From an uncultured Hungatella sp. (GTDB lineage: Bacteria > Bacillota > Clostridia > Lachnospirales > Lachnospiraceae), in assembly GCA_910577935.1 (NCBI GenBank), contig CAJTOT010000015.1, positions 10,515 through 74,514 of the forward strand: DNA of 64,000 nt, in the 5' to 3' direction. Below, piece by piece: positions 26,531-34,880 of the stretch (position 1 is the stretch's first letter; each line of letters opens with the position of its first letter). Made by a program: the position numbers and the translations under genes. The notes below the pieces were generated by a model. It saw nothing but the letters and a program-made list of their open reading frames with translations. It was not told the DNA's origin and did no database searches.

Positions 26531-26647
26531 GCAGCAAGTGCGTATTGCAAGCGCAGTTGCTGCGTACATACACTGAAAATGCTGACTGTCCGCAGACGCC
26601 GGAGGGCGGCAGGCCGTCCCCCGTGAGAGCAGAAAGGGATAGTCAGC
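26531..26647 (+). ncRNA. Candidate structured leader RNA upstream of the GIY-YIG gene
   Basis: Two long-range stems are visible. GCAGCAAGTGCG (26531-26542) pairs with CGCAGTTGCTGC (26552-26563) with one mismatch. GCTGACTGTCC (26581-26591) pairs with GGATAGTCAGC (26637-26647) with one mismatch, enclosing a GC-rich segment with further pairing. I recognise no known riboswitch class. The 281-bp gap contains no convincing gene on either strand. Confidence 0.4.
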
Positions 26648-26683
26648 CGGAGAGGCGCCACCTGTCACGAAAGAGGAAGAGAC

Positions 26684-26947
26684 ATGAACTACACATACAT
26701 TCTGCGCTGCCGGGACGGCAGCCTTTACTGCGGCTGGACTAACCGCCTCGATGAGCGGGTGAAGGCTCACAACCAGGGAAAGGGAGCCAGGTACACCAGG
26801 AGCCGTTGTCCGGTAGAACTGGTGTATTATGAAGAATTTTCCACAAAAAAAGAGGCCATGAGCAGAGAATATGCCATCAAGCAGCTGACAAGAGCACAGA
26901 AATTGCAGTTGATCGATGCCGCAGCGGCCGAGAATCCCCTGAGCTGA
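26684..26947 (+). CDS. GIY-YIG nuclease family protein (UPF0213/YazA-YhbQ type)
   Basis: The 87-residue single-domain GIY-YIG protein starts YTYILRCRDGSLYCGWT, where Y-I-L and Y-C-G occupy the GIY-YIG positions. The conserved Arg (LDERVKAHNQGKGARYTR) and Glu (VYYEEF) follow. The family has a nuclease fold; its cellular role is not settled. GAGGAAGAG lies just before the ATG. It is monocistronic, with an unusually long leader for so small a gene. Confidence 0.93.
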   Translation: MNYTYILRCRDGSLYCGWTNRLDERVKAHNQGKGARYTRSRCPVELVYYEEFSTKKEAMSREYAIKQLTRAQKLQLIDAAAAENPLS

Positions 26948-27076
26948 GAGACACAGTCCGGGGGATTTTTTCTGTCCGGGGTGTAGAAAAGGATGGGGGC
27001 AGAAGAGTTTCGCTGTAATATACAAAAATTTACAGGGAAATACTGTAAAATCAGCAACTATTTTTTGAAAAACCTA

Positions 27077-27117
27077 TTGTATTTTTTGTATACAACTCAT
27101 ATAATATACTGTATACA
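27077..27117 (+). promoter_or_regulatory. ispE-gntR promoter with two TGTATACA operators
   Basis: TTGTAT (27077-27082) and TATAAT (27100-27105) with a 17-base spacer form the promoter. The palindrome TTGTATACAA (27086-27095) lies in the spacer, and a second TGTATACA (27110-27117) covers the expected transcription start. The palindrome resembles FadR/GntR-class operators (T-GT-N(x)-AC-A), and a GntR regulator is the second gene of this unit, so autoregulation is likely. Confidence 0.65.
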
Positions 27118-27223
27118 ATATACTAAAAACAAAATACAGGACAAAGTCCCAGGGTCAATACCGCTGCGCTCCGAGAGCGGGCTTGGCCTTGGAATTGGGA
27201 AAAACACGAAAAAGGAGACGGGT

Positions 27224-28126
27224 ATGGTGAGGCATCTTGGTCTGAAAGCTTACGGAAAAATCAATCTGGGACTGGATGTGCTGCGAAAGAGGGAGGACGG
27301 ATATCACGAGGTCCGCATGATCATGCAGACAGTGGGACTGTATGACAGGATTGATCTGATATACCGGGATGAGCCGGGTATAAAGGTTGAGACCAATCTC
27401 TATTATCTTCCCAACAATGAGAACAATCTGGTCTATCAGGCGGCAAAGCTTCTGATGGAAGAGTTCGGGGTGAAGCAGGGGATACACATCAAGCTGAAAA
27501 AATTTATTCCTGTGGCGGCGGGCATGGCAGGGGGGAGCAGCGACGCGGCGGCGGTTCTGTTCGGTGTCAACAGGATGTTCGGTCTGGGGCTGTCCCAACA
27601 AAAGCTTATGGAGCGGGGGGTCAGAATCGGCGCGGATGTGCCCTACTGTGTCATGCGGGGAACCGCGCTGTCAGAGGGCATCGGGGAGGTGCTGACCCCT
27701 CTTCCGTCCATGCCTCAGTGCCAGGTTCTGATCGCGAAACCCGGCATCAGCGTCTCCACAAGGTTTGTCTATGAGAATCTCCATGCCAACCAGCTGAAAC
27801 CGGAACAGCATCCGGATATCGACGCCATGGTGGAGGCCATAAAACAGGGGGACATCCACAAGGCTGCCGGCTGTATGGGCAATGTGCTGGAAACCGTTAC
27901 CATACCGGCCCACCCGGTGGTAGGCCGGATTAAAGAGGTGATGATGGAGAGGGGGGCGGAGGGAAGCCTTATGAGCGGAAGCGGCCCCACGGTGTTCGGT
28001 TTATTCACCAACCCCAGAGCGGCCTCGGACGCTTACGAGTACCTGCGCTACGGGAAGGGGGCCGAGCTGGTCAGGCAGGTGTATCTCACCAATTTTTACA
28101 ATCGAAAAGAACAGGGGAGGGAGTAG
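27224..28126 (+). CDS. ispE: 4-diphosphocytidyl-2-C-methyl-D-erythritol kinase
   Basis: This GHMP kinase of the MEP isoprenoid pathway phosphorylates CDP-methylerythritol. Motifs: LKAYGKINLGLDV at the N terminus, the ATP loop PVAAGMAGGSSDAAA, GADVPYC, and the C-terminal MSGSGPTVFGLF. The 300-residue length matches the family. The ATG at 27224 has AAGGAGA 7 bases upstream; the upstream in-frame extension covers the promoter and is not coding. It is followed after 6 bases by a GntR regulator, the usual Lachnospiraceae arrangement as far as I recall. Isoprenoid supply feeds cell wall and sporulation lipid carriers. Confidence 0.96.
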   Translation: MVRHLGLKAYGKINLGLDVLRKREDGYHEVRMIMQTVGLYDRIDLIYRDEPGIKVETNLYYLPNNENNLVYQAAKLLMEEFGVKQGIHIKLKKFIPVAAGMAGGSSDAAAVLFGVNRMFGLGLSQQKLMERGVRIGADVPYCVMRGTALSEGIGEVLTPLPSMPQCQVLIAKPGISVSTRFVYENLHANQLKPEQHPDIDAMVEAIKQGDIHKAAGCMGNVLETVTIPAHPVVGRIKEVMMERGAEGSLMSGSGPTVFGLFTNPRAASDAYEYLRYGKGAELVRQVYLTNFYNRKEQGRE

Positions 28127-28132
28127 AATACC

Positions 28133-28819
28133 ATGAAGGGCTACGATTTAAGAGTGAATATGAACGAATATCTTCCGCTGCGGGATGTGGTGTTCAACAC
28201 TCTGCGCCAGGCGATATTAAAAGGGGAGCTGGAGCCGGGGGAGAGGCTCATGGAGATACAGCTGGCGGACCGCCTGGGAGTAAGCCGCACCCCCATCCGT
28301 GAGGCCATCAGAAAGCTGGAGCTGGAGGGCCTGGTTCTGATGATTCCCAGAAAGGGCGCGGAGGTTGCCAGAATCTCGGAGAAGAGCCTGAGAGATGTGC
28401 TGGAGGTGCGCCGCTCCATGGAAGAGCTTGCCATCGAGCTTGCCTGCCAGAGGATGGCGGAGGACGAGATCGACCAGCTGGAGCTGGCCAAGAAAACGTT
28501 TGCAGACGCTGTGGCCCGCAAGGACATGATGCTCATGGCGGAGACGGACGAGGCGTACCACGACATTATCTACAAGGGGACAGGCAACAGCCGCCTGATA
28601 CAGATCATCAACAACCTTCGGGAGCAGATGTACCGATACCGTTTAGAATACATCAAGGATGCGGATAAGCACCAGATTCTCCTCATAGAGCACGAGAACA
28701 TCTTCCGCGCCGTGAAAGCCCGCCATGTGGCGGAGGCCAAGGCGGCCATGCGGGAACACATCGACAACCAGGAGATTACAGTCTCCCAAAATATAAAACA
28801 AAAGGAAGAATCTAACTGA
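28133..28819 (+). CDS. GntR-family regulator, FadR/FCD subfamily
   Basis: The N-terminal winged HTH (about residues 12-80; LADRLGVSRTPIREAIRKLELEGLV) is followed by an all-helical FCD ligand domain (about 88-215) with the metal-binding type residues DEAYHDIIYKGTGNSRL and HENIFRAVKARHVAEAKAAMREHI. FCD proteins usually bind small organic acids or phosphosugars through a bound metal. It is co-transcribed with ispE and probably controls their shared promoter through the TTGTATACAA sites. The ligand is unknown; an isoprenoid-pathway link is only suggested by position. Confidence 0.92.
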   Translation: MKGYDLRVNMNEYLPLRDVVFNTLRQAILKGELEPGERLMEIQLADRLGVSRTPIREAIRKLELEGLVLMIPRKGAEVARISEKSLRDVLEVRRSMEELAIELACQRMAEDEIDQLELAKKTFADAVARKDMMLMAETDEAYHDIIYKGTGNSRLIQIINNLREQMYRYRLEYIKDADKHQILLIEHENIFRAVKARHVAEAKAAMREHIDNQEITVSQNIKQKEESN

Positions 28820-28853
28820 AATGTTAGGATTCTATTAAAAAAAAATAACTCCG

Positions 28854-28898
28854 TTGACAGTGTGACAAGTTGTCATTATAATAAATGACAGGTTGTCA
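28854..28898 (+). promoter_or_regulatory. TetR-operon promoter with paired TGACA-N3-TGTCA operators
   Basis: A consensus promoter, TTGACA (28854-28859) - 17 bases - TATAAT (28877-28882), drives the efflux operon. The perfect palindrome TGACAAGTTGTCA (28863-28875) fills the spacer, and a near copy, TGACAGGTTGTCA (28886-28898), covers the transcription start. Centres are 23 bp apart. The first gene of the operon encodes a TetR regulator, the likely binder. Confidence 0.8.
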
Positions 28899-28951
28899 CT
28901 TTTTTGCGGCCTTAAGATAATTTTCCTGCCGTGCAGGAAGGGGGAATGAGA

Positions 28952-29596
28952 ATGCCGAGTCAACGTTTTTACAGGCTTTCGGAGGAGAAGCGGGCTCTTA
29001 TCTGGAAGGCTTCCATGAAAGAGTTTATCTCCGCGCCTTATGAGAAGGTCTCCATCAACAAGATCATCCGGGATGCAGGGATATCCAGAGGCAGCTTCTA
29101 TACATATTTTGAAGACAAAAAGGACCTTCTGTCGTTTTTATTGGAAGACACCAGAAAAAAGTGGAGCGATTTCTGCGCGGAGCGCTTGGAGGACACAGGA
29201 GGGGATCTGTTTTCAGCCATGGAAGCTCTTCTGGAGTATGGGATAGAATTTTGTAAGAATAATGACTTGCTCCGTCTGCATAGAAATCTGGTTATGTATC
29301 CTGATACTGTGCTGACAGAGTGTATGGAAAATGATTTTGGTTTTGAGCAGGAAGCAGGAGAAGACTTTTTTGGAAAGATTGACCGATCCCGCTTAAAAGA
29401 TGGCACAGAGGCCGGAGTCACGCTGGTGGTAAAGCTGTGCACCATCTGCATGATGGCAGCGTTCACAGAATACTATAAGTGCCCAGAAAAAGAAGCAGTT
29501 ATAAAAGAGAGCTACAAAAAGGCGTTGAGATTATTATGTTACGGAGCCTGCAAGGCCCGGCAAAAAGACCAGGTGGAGGAGAGATCAGATGAGTAA
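28952..29596 (+). CDS. TetR/AcrR-family repressor of the efflux operon
   Basis: The N-terminal TetR HTH (about residues 8-55; VSINKIIRDAGISRGSFYTYFEDKKDLLSFLLED) is followed by a helical ligand domain. ATG 28952 has AGGGGG 7 bases upstream; starts at 28931 (GTG) and 28946 (ATG) are too close to it or lack one. The gene end overlaps the adaptor start by 8 bases, placing it in the efflux operon. It probably represses the operon through the twin palindromes and is relieved by a pump substrate. Confidence 0.92.
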   Translation: MPSQRFYRLSEEKRALIWKASMKEFISAPYEKVSINKIIRDAGISRGSFYTYFEDKKDLLSFLLEDTRKKWSDFCAERLEDTGGDLFSAMEALLEYGIEFCKNNDLLRLHRNLVMYPDTVLTECMENDFGFEQEAGEDFFGKIDRSRLKDGTEAGVTLVVKLCTICMMAAFTEYYKCPEKEAVIKESYKKALRLLCYGACKARQKDQVEERSDE

Positions 29597-30650
29597 AGGT
29601 GCGAAGATTGCGGCAGCAGTAGTCGTGGTTGTGGCAGCAGGTGCTTTTATAGGAGCCAGGTTCATGGCTCCCAAGAGTGAGCCGGAGGCGGTGGCGCCGC
29701 CGGTGGTGCGGGTGCAGCAGCCTGCCAGGGAAGATATCCAGCTGTTCCGCAGCATGACAGGGACCATAGAGGCGGCGGATTCGGTGTATGTGATTCCCAA
29801 AGCCGCCGGAGAGATCACGGCGGTCTATGTGAAGACAGGAGACTATGTGACGGAAGGACAGCTTTTGTGCGAGATCGATACAAAGCAGGTAGATGCTTCC
29901 AGGCTTCAGCTGGAGGCGGCGCAGATCGCTCTTCAGGACGCCAACAAGAATCTGGAGCGGATGAGGGTGCTCTACTCCACCGGGGATATTTCCGCCCAGG
30001 CCTATGAGCAGGTGCAGAGCGGCGCCAAGTCCGCCCAGATCCAGTATGATTCAGCCAAGCTGGCATATGACTATCAGATCGAGTTCAGCAGTGTCACCGC
30101 CACCATCGCCGGGAGGATCGAGTCCTGCAGCATGGAGGTCCACGACATGGCCACCCAGTCAAGCCCGCTGTGCGTCATCTCCGGCGAAGGCGCGAAGGTG
30201 GTAAATTTTGCCGTGCCGGAGGCAGTCCTGGACAATGTAAAAGAAGGAGAGACTGTCAGGCTTGAGAAGGGAGACAGGGAGTACACCGCCAGGATTACCG
30301 AGGTGAACACCATGGTGGACCCGGCCACGGGGCTGTTTAAAATCAAGGCATCCGTGGAACAGGGAGATTCCCTTGCCAACGGTTCTGTGGTAAAATTATA
30401 TATCACCTCTGATAAGGCAGAAGGCGCGCTGACCGTCCCTGTGGATGCGGTTTACTACGATGACGGGAAGCCGTATCTCTATACATTCGGTGACGGGATC
30501 GTCCACAGAACCGATGTGGAGACCGGCATCAGCGATGACGAAAACATGCAGATTCTCTCCGGCATATCCTCTGAGGACCAGGTGATCGTCACATGGAGCC
30601 CGGAATTGTACGAGGGAGCGCCGGCGGTTCTCGGCGCGGACGCGCAGTAG
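29589..30650 (+). CDS. RND efflux adaptor (HlyD/MFP family)
   Basis: This is a membrane-fusion-type adaptor. An N-terminal membrane anchor (AAAVVVVVAAGAFIGARFM) is followed by a biotinyl-lipoyl half (AAGEITAVYVKTGDYVTEGQLLCEID), a short helical hairpin (about 95-150), the second lipoyl half (TIAGRIESCSMEVHDMA) and beta-barrel and membrane-proximal domains ending at VTWSPELYEGAPAV. It links the pump to an outer component in Gram-negative systems. Here it lies directly before an RND pump and two TolC-like genes. GGAGGAG precedes the ATG. Confidence 0.93.
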   Translation: MSKGAKIAAAVVVVVAAGAFIGARFMAPKSEPEAVAPPVVRVQQPAREDIQLFRSMTGTIEAADSVYVIPKAAGEITAVYVKTGDYVTEGQLLCEIDTKQVDASRLQLEAAQIALQDANKNLERMRVLYSTGDISAQAYEQVQSGAKSAQIQYDSAKLAYDYQIEFSSVTATIAGRIESCSMEVHDMATQSSPLCVISGEGAKVVNFAVPEAVLDNVKEGETVRLEKGDREYTARITEVNTMVDPATGLFKIKASVEQGDSLANGSVVKLYITSDKAEGALTVPVDAVYYDDGKPYLYTFGDGIVHRTDVETGISDDENMQILSGISSEDQVIVTWSPELYEGAPAVLGADAQ

Positions 30651-30664
30651 AGGAGGGAGGCTGT

Positions 30665-33600
30665 ATGAACATAACAAAATCTGTCCTCAAGAGGCCGGTG
30701 ACCACGGTGATGGTGGTTTTGTGCCTCATCGTGTTCGGCCTCACATCGGTTTTGTCCTCCAAATTGGAGCTGACGCCTCCTATGGATATGCCCATGCTGG
30801 TGGTATTTACCATATATCCCGGTGCCAGCCCGGACGATGTCGATGAGCTGGTGAGCAAACCAATAGAAGATGAGACGGGAACCCTCACCGGCTTAAAGGG
30901 CGTAACCAGCATGTCCAGCGAAAACGCTTCTATCGTCCTTCTTGAGTATGAGTACGGAACCGACATCGACGACGCCTATGACGACTTAAAGAAAAAGATG
31001 GACGCCCTGCAGTCGGATTTTCCCGACGATGTCCAGACGCCGACCATCGCCGAGATGAACATCAACGACATCGCCGGCGTGACTCTGGCGGTGAACAACG
31101 ACACAAAGGATAACCTGTACAACTATGTCAATGACATAATCGTGCCGGAGTTTGAGAAGCTGTCCTCGGTGGCCAGCGTGGACATCAGCGGCGGCCGGAA
31201 GGAGTACATAAAGATTGAGCTGATACCGGAAAAGCTGAGTCAGTATCATCTGACCATGAACGCCATAGCCTCCGCCATAGGCAGCGCCGATTTTTCTTTC
31301 CCCGTAGGCGACACAAAGGTGGGCGGCCAGAGCCTGTCCGTGTCTGCCGGCGTGGATTACGACACCATGGAGAGCTTAAAGAGCATCCCCATCACCTTGA
31401 GCAGCGGCAACATCATTTACCTGGAGGACGTGGCCGATGTCTACACGACTCTGGAGGAGGCGGCGGGCATCGGACGCTACAACGGAAGAGATACCATCGC
31501 CGTAGATATCAAGAAGCAGCAGAGCAGCAGCGACGTGGAGATGTCAGACGACGTGAAGGCGGTGATGAGACGGCTTCAGGCAGATGACCCGGCCCTGGAG
31601 ATGGTTATGGTCAACGACAACAGCGAGATGATCCGGTCGTCTCTCAGCTCGGTTATGCAGACCATGGTTATGGCAGTGGCGGTGTCCATGGTGATCATCT
31701 TCCTGTTTTTCGGTGATCTCAAGGCTTCCCTCATCGTGGGAACCTCCATCCCCATCTCCATCCTGGCGGCCCTCATCTCCATGAGCGCCATGGGATTTTC
31801 GCTGAACGTTATCACCCTGAGCAGTCTGGTTCTGGGCGTAGGCATGATGGTAGATAACTCCATCGTGGTCCTGGAAAGCTGCTTCCGTTCCACAAAAGGG
31901 GTGGGCTTCAGGGAGTATACGGAGGCGGCGCTTAAGGGGAGCAACATCGTGCTCCAGTCCATCATCGGCGGAACAGTGACCACCTGTGTGGTATTCCTGC
32001 CCCTGGCGTTTTTGGAGGGAATGTCAGGCCAGATGTTCAAACCTCTGGGCTTCACCATTGTGTTCTGCATGCTGGCATCCCTGATCTCCGCCATGACCAT
32101 CGTGCCTCTGTGCTACACCATATACCGGCCCAAGGAGAGAGAACACGCGCCCCTGTCGGGAATGATCGCCGGGCTGCAGAGCGGCTACCGGAATATAATG
32201 AAAGCCCTTCTCCCCAAAAAGAAGACGGTCATTTTCACCTCCGTTGTCCTCCTGGCGCTGTCCATCGTGCTGGCAGGCCGGCTGGGCATGGAACTGATGA
32301 CATCGGCAGACCAGAACTCTGTCAGCATTTCCGTGGAGATCAGGCCGGGGCTTAGAATCCAGCGGGCGGATAAGATTCTCCAGGAGGCGGAGGCTATCGT
32401 CACCTCCCCGGAAAATGAGGCTTATGTGGATTCCTACATGCTCTCCTTCGGTTCTTCGGGACTGAGCATGAGCGGCGGCACTTCCGCCTCCCTGACGGTA
32501 TATCTGAAAGATGACTGTCCGCTGGAGACCAAGGATGTGATTAAACTGTGGAAGCCGGCCTTTGCCGGTATTCCCGACTGCGACATCACTTTAACCGCCA
32601 GCAGCATGATGGGGTCCATGATGACGGTAAGCGACGGGTTTGAGGTGATTCTGGAGAGCACCCAGTATGAGAGTTTGAAGCAGGCCTCTGACAGCATAGT
32701 AAAACAGCTGACAGACCGGCCGGAGGTGACCAGGATTCACTCCAGCTTAGAGAACGCCGCCCCGTTGCTGAAAATCAATATCGACCCAATCAAGGCGGCG
32801 GCGGAGGGCATGTCGCCGGTCCAGGTGGCAGGCATGATCAACACCATGCTCAGCGGAACCGAGGCCACCACCCTGGATGTGAACGGCAACGAGGTCAGCG
32901 TCATGGTAGAGTATCCGGATGACGAGTACGCTTCTTTGGACCAGGTAAAGGGGATCATGCTCCCCACGGCCACAGGAGCTTCGGTGGCGCTGACGGATAT
33001 CGGGGAGATCACCTTCCAGGACAGCCCGTTAAGTATTATGAAGTCCGACAAACAGTATCAGGTGACGATCTCCGGAGATTACACGGATATGGTGGACACA
33101 GAGGACGACAAGGCCGTGGAAGAGATGAAAAAGCTGCTTATGCGGGAGGTGGTGACTCCCACCATGACTTCAGATATCACTGTGGCCCAGAACGCCATGG
33201 ATGAGAGCATGTTTGAGGAGCTGGGAGCGCTGCTCCAGGCGGTGCTCATCGCCGTGTTCCTGGTGTTCGTGGTCATGGCGGCCCAGTTTGAATCACCTAA
33301 GTTCTCCCTCATGGTTATGACCACCATCCCGTTTGCCCTCATCGGTTCCTTCACCTTTCTGTTCGCGGCGGATGTGGCTATCAGCATGCCGTCCATGCTT
33401 GGATTTCTCATGCTGGTGGGCACGGTGGTAAACAACGGTATCCTGTATGTGGATACGGTCAATCAGTACCGGCAGGAGATGGATATGGATACGGCCCTCA
33501 TCGAGGCGGGGGCCACCCGGCTGAGGCCGATTCTTATGACCACATTGACTACGATTGTGGCTATGATTCCCATGTGTCTGGCGTTCGGGGACGCAGGGGA

Positions 33601-33733
33601 GATGATGCAGGGCCTGGCCCTGGTGGACGTGGGAGGACTGGTTGCCTCCACTGTCCTGGCGCTGTTGATGCTGCCGGCGTACTATTCGGTGATGAGCCGC
33701 AGGAAGAAGAGGATGCCGGTGTTAGAAGATTAG
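30665..33733 (+). CDS. RND-family efflux pump (AcrB/HAE1-like)
   Basis: At 1022 residues it is full length for an RND pump: helix 1 (RPVTTVMVVLCLIVFGLTSVL), a large extracytoplasmic loop, helices 2-6, a second large loop and helices 8-12, in internal duplication. The helix 4 motif GVGMMVDNSIVVLE keeps one of the two AcrB proton-relay acids (Asp, then Asn instead of the second Asp). VNNGILYVD occupies helix 10. The ATG at 30665 follows GGAGGGAGG; an upstream in-frame start is inside the adaptor gene. It should export small molecules or lipids using the proton gradient. Substrate unknown. Confidence 0.95.
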   Translation: MNITKSVLKRPVTTVMVVLCLIVFGLTSVLSSKLELTPPMDMPMLVVFTIYPGASPDDVDELVSKPIEDETGTLTGLKGVTSMSSENASIVLLEYEYGTDIDDAYDDLKKKMDALQSDFPDDVQTPTIAEMNINDIAGVTLAVNNDTKDNLYNYVNDIIVPEFEKLSSVASVDISGGRKEYIKIELIPEKLSQYHLTMNAIASAIGSADFSFPVGDTKVGGQSLSVSAGVDYDTMESLKSIPITLSSGNIIYLEDVADVYTTLEEAAGIGRYNGRDTIAVDIKKQQSSSDVEMSDDVKAVMRRLQADDPALEMVMVNDNSEMIRSSLSSVMQTMVMAVAVSMVIIFLFFGDLKASLIVGTSIPISILAALISMSAMGFSLNVITLSSLVLGVGMMVDNSIVVLESCFRSTKGVGFREYTEAALKGSNIVLQSIIGGTVTTCVVFLPLAFLEGMSGQMFKPLGFTIVFCMLASLISAMTIVPLCYTIYRPKEREHAPLSGMIAGLQSGYRNIMKALLPKKKTVIFTSVVLLALSIVLAGRLGMELMTSADQNSVSISVEIRPGLRIQRADKILQEAEAIVTSPENEAYVDSYMLSFGSSGLSMSGGTSASLTVYLKDDCPLETKDVIKLWKPAFAGIPDCDITLTASSMMGSMMTVSDGFEVILESTQYESLKQASDSIVKQLTDRPEVTRIHSSLENAAPLLKINIDPIKAAAEGMSPVQVAGMINTMLSGTEATTLDVNGNEVSVMVEYPDDEYASLDQVKGIMLPTATGASVALTDIGEITFQDSPLSIMKSDKQYQVTISGDYTDMVDTEDDKAVEEMKKLLMREVVTPTMTSDITVAQNAMDESMFEELGALLQAVLIAVFLVFVVMAAQFESPKFSLMVMTTIPFALIGSFTFLFAADVAISMPSMLGFLMLVGTVVNNGILYVDTVNQYRQEMDMDTALIEAGATRLRPILMTTLTTIVAMIPMCLAFGDAGEMMQGLALVDVGGLVASTVLALLMLPAYYSVMSRRKKRMPVLED

Positions 33734-33746
33734 TAGGAGGAAATTT

Positions 33747-34880
33747 ATGAGACGGACATTTGCAGCTGTTCCCATGTCACTGTGCATGGCGGCGGCTTTG
33801 AGCCTGGGGCTTCCCGCCCCGGCGGTGGCGGCAAGCCCGGAGTTTGCCAGAAGCGAGGAAGAGTGGGCCAGGCTCAGGGATAACGTGCTGGAGTATGAAG
33901 AGATCGAGGACCTGGTTCACGAGTACAATGTCACTGTGCAGAACAATGAGCAGCAGTACAACAGGGACAAGGGGAAGACTTCCCAGGACCTGGTAGACGA
34001 CCTGCTGGAGCAGGCGGACGACGCGTGGGAGGCTGCCGGGGAGGCGGACAGCGAGATGGAGGCTGTTATGGCAGAGATCAACGCCCGCAACGCGGAGGCC
34101 AGCGCGGAGAGAAACGTGGACGACAGCACCACCAAATATATCCAGTATGCCCAGGCAGAGAAAAATATCGTGGTTCAGGCGCAGACTGCCATGAACAATT
34201 ACTATAAACTGCAGTATCAGCTCACGTCCCTGAAAAAGAACAGAGAACTTCTGGAGGCGGTGGTCAGCTCCACCGTGGGACGGCAGAGCCAGGGTATGGC
34301 GACAGCTGCCGATGTGCTGACTGCCCGGCAGAACCTTCAGAGCGCCGACGCCCAGATCATCGCCATGGAGAGTCAGATTGAGACCACGAGACAGAATCTG
34401 ATCGTCATGCTGGGGTGGGGACAGGGAGCATTTCCCGAGATCCGCCCGATGCCGGAGACGGATGTGGAGAGGATCACTGCCATGAATGTGGAGGAGGACA
34501 CGAAAAAAGCCCAGGAGGCGGACTACACTCTCCGTCTTCACAGGCAGAATCTGGAGAACTCCACCAGCGACGAGAACAGAAGAATCTACAGCCAGTCGGT
34601 GGAAGACGACAAGCAGCAGATCGTCATAGCGGTAAGCGACGCCTACCAGAAGGTGATTCAGGCGAAGAACAGCTATGACCAGTCGGTGACAAGCCTTGAT
34701 GTGGCAGCGAAGGAGTGGAACGCCGCCGGAATCAGGAATCAGATCGGAACCATAAGCCGGCTGGAATATCAGCAGGCAGAGGCGGCTATGGTAAGCGCAC
34801 AGCAGGAGGTTCAGGTGAAAAATCTGGAACTGTTCCAGGCGATGGAAACTTATGACTGGGTTGTAAAGGGAGTGAGATGA
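33747..34880 (+). CDS. TolC-like exported protein 1
   Basis: A Sec signal peptide (MRRTFAAVPMSLCMAAALSLGLPAPAVAAS) precedes a long alpha-helical protein with TolC/OEP features: repeated coiled-coil helices, AQTAMNNYYKLQYQLTSL, MATAADVLTARQNLQSADAQI and a C-terminal QAMETYDWVVKGV. In diderms TolC crosses the outer membrane; at 377 residues this one is shorter than E. coli TolC and I see no clear barrel strands. It shares EWARLRDNVLEYEEI with its downstream neighbour. It is 13 bases after the pump gene. In a monoderm it might form a periplasm-free cell-wall conduit. Confidence 0.8.
   Translation: MRRTFAAVPMSLCMAAALSLGLPAPAVAASPEFARSEEEWARLRDNVLEYEEIEDLVHEYNVTVQNNEQQYNRDKGKTSQDLVDDLLEQADDAWEAAGEADSEMEAVMAEINARNAEASAERNVDDSTTKYIQYAQAEKNIVVQAQTAMNNYYKLQYQLTSLKKNRELLEAVVSSTVGRQSQGMATAADVLTARQNLQSADAQIIAMESQIETTRQNLIVMLGWGQGAFPEIRPMPETDVERITAMNVEEDTKKAQEADYTLRLHRQNLENSTSDENRRIYSQSVEDDKQQIVIAVSDAYQKVIQAKNSYDQSVTSLDVAAKEWNAAGIRNQIGTISRLEYQQAEAAMVSAQQEVQVKNLELFQAMETYDWVVKGVR

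Noticed and set aside
26516..27025. A 169-codon minus-strand frame across the GIY-YIG gene and its leader
   Set aside because: It covers a well-recognised gene on the other strand and the product resembles nothing; the leader stems are a better explanation.
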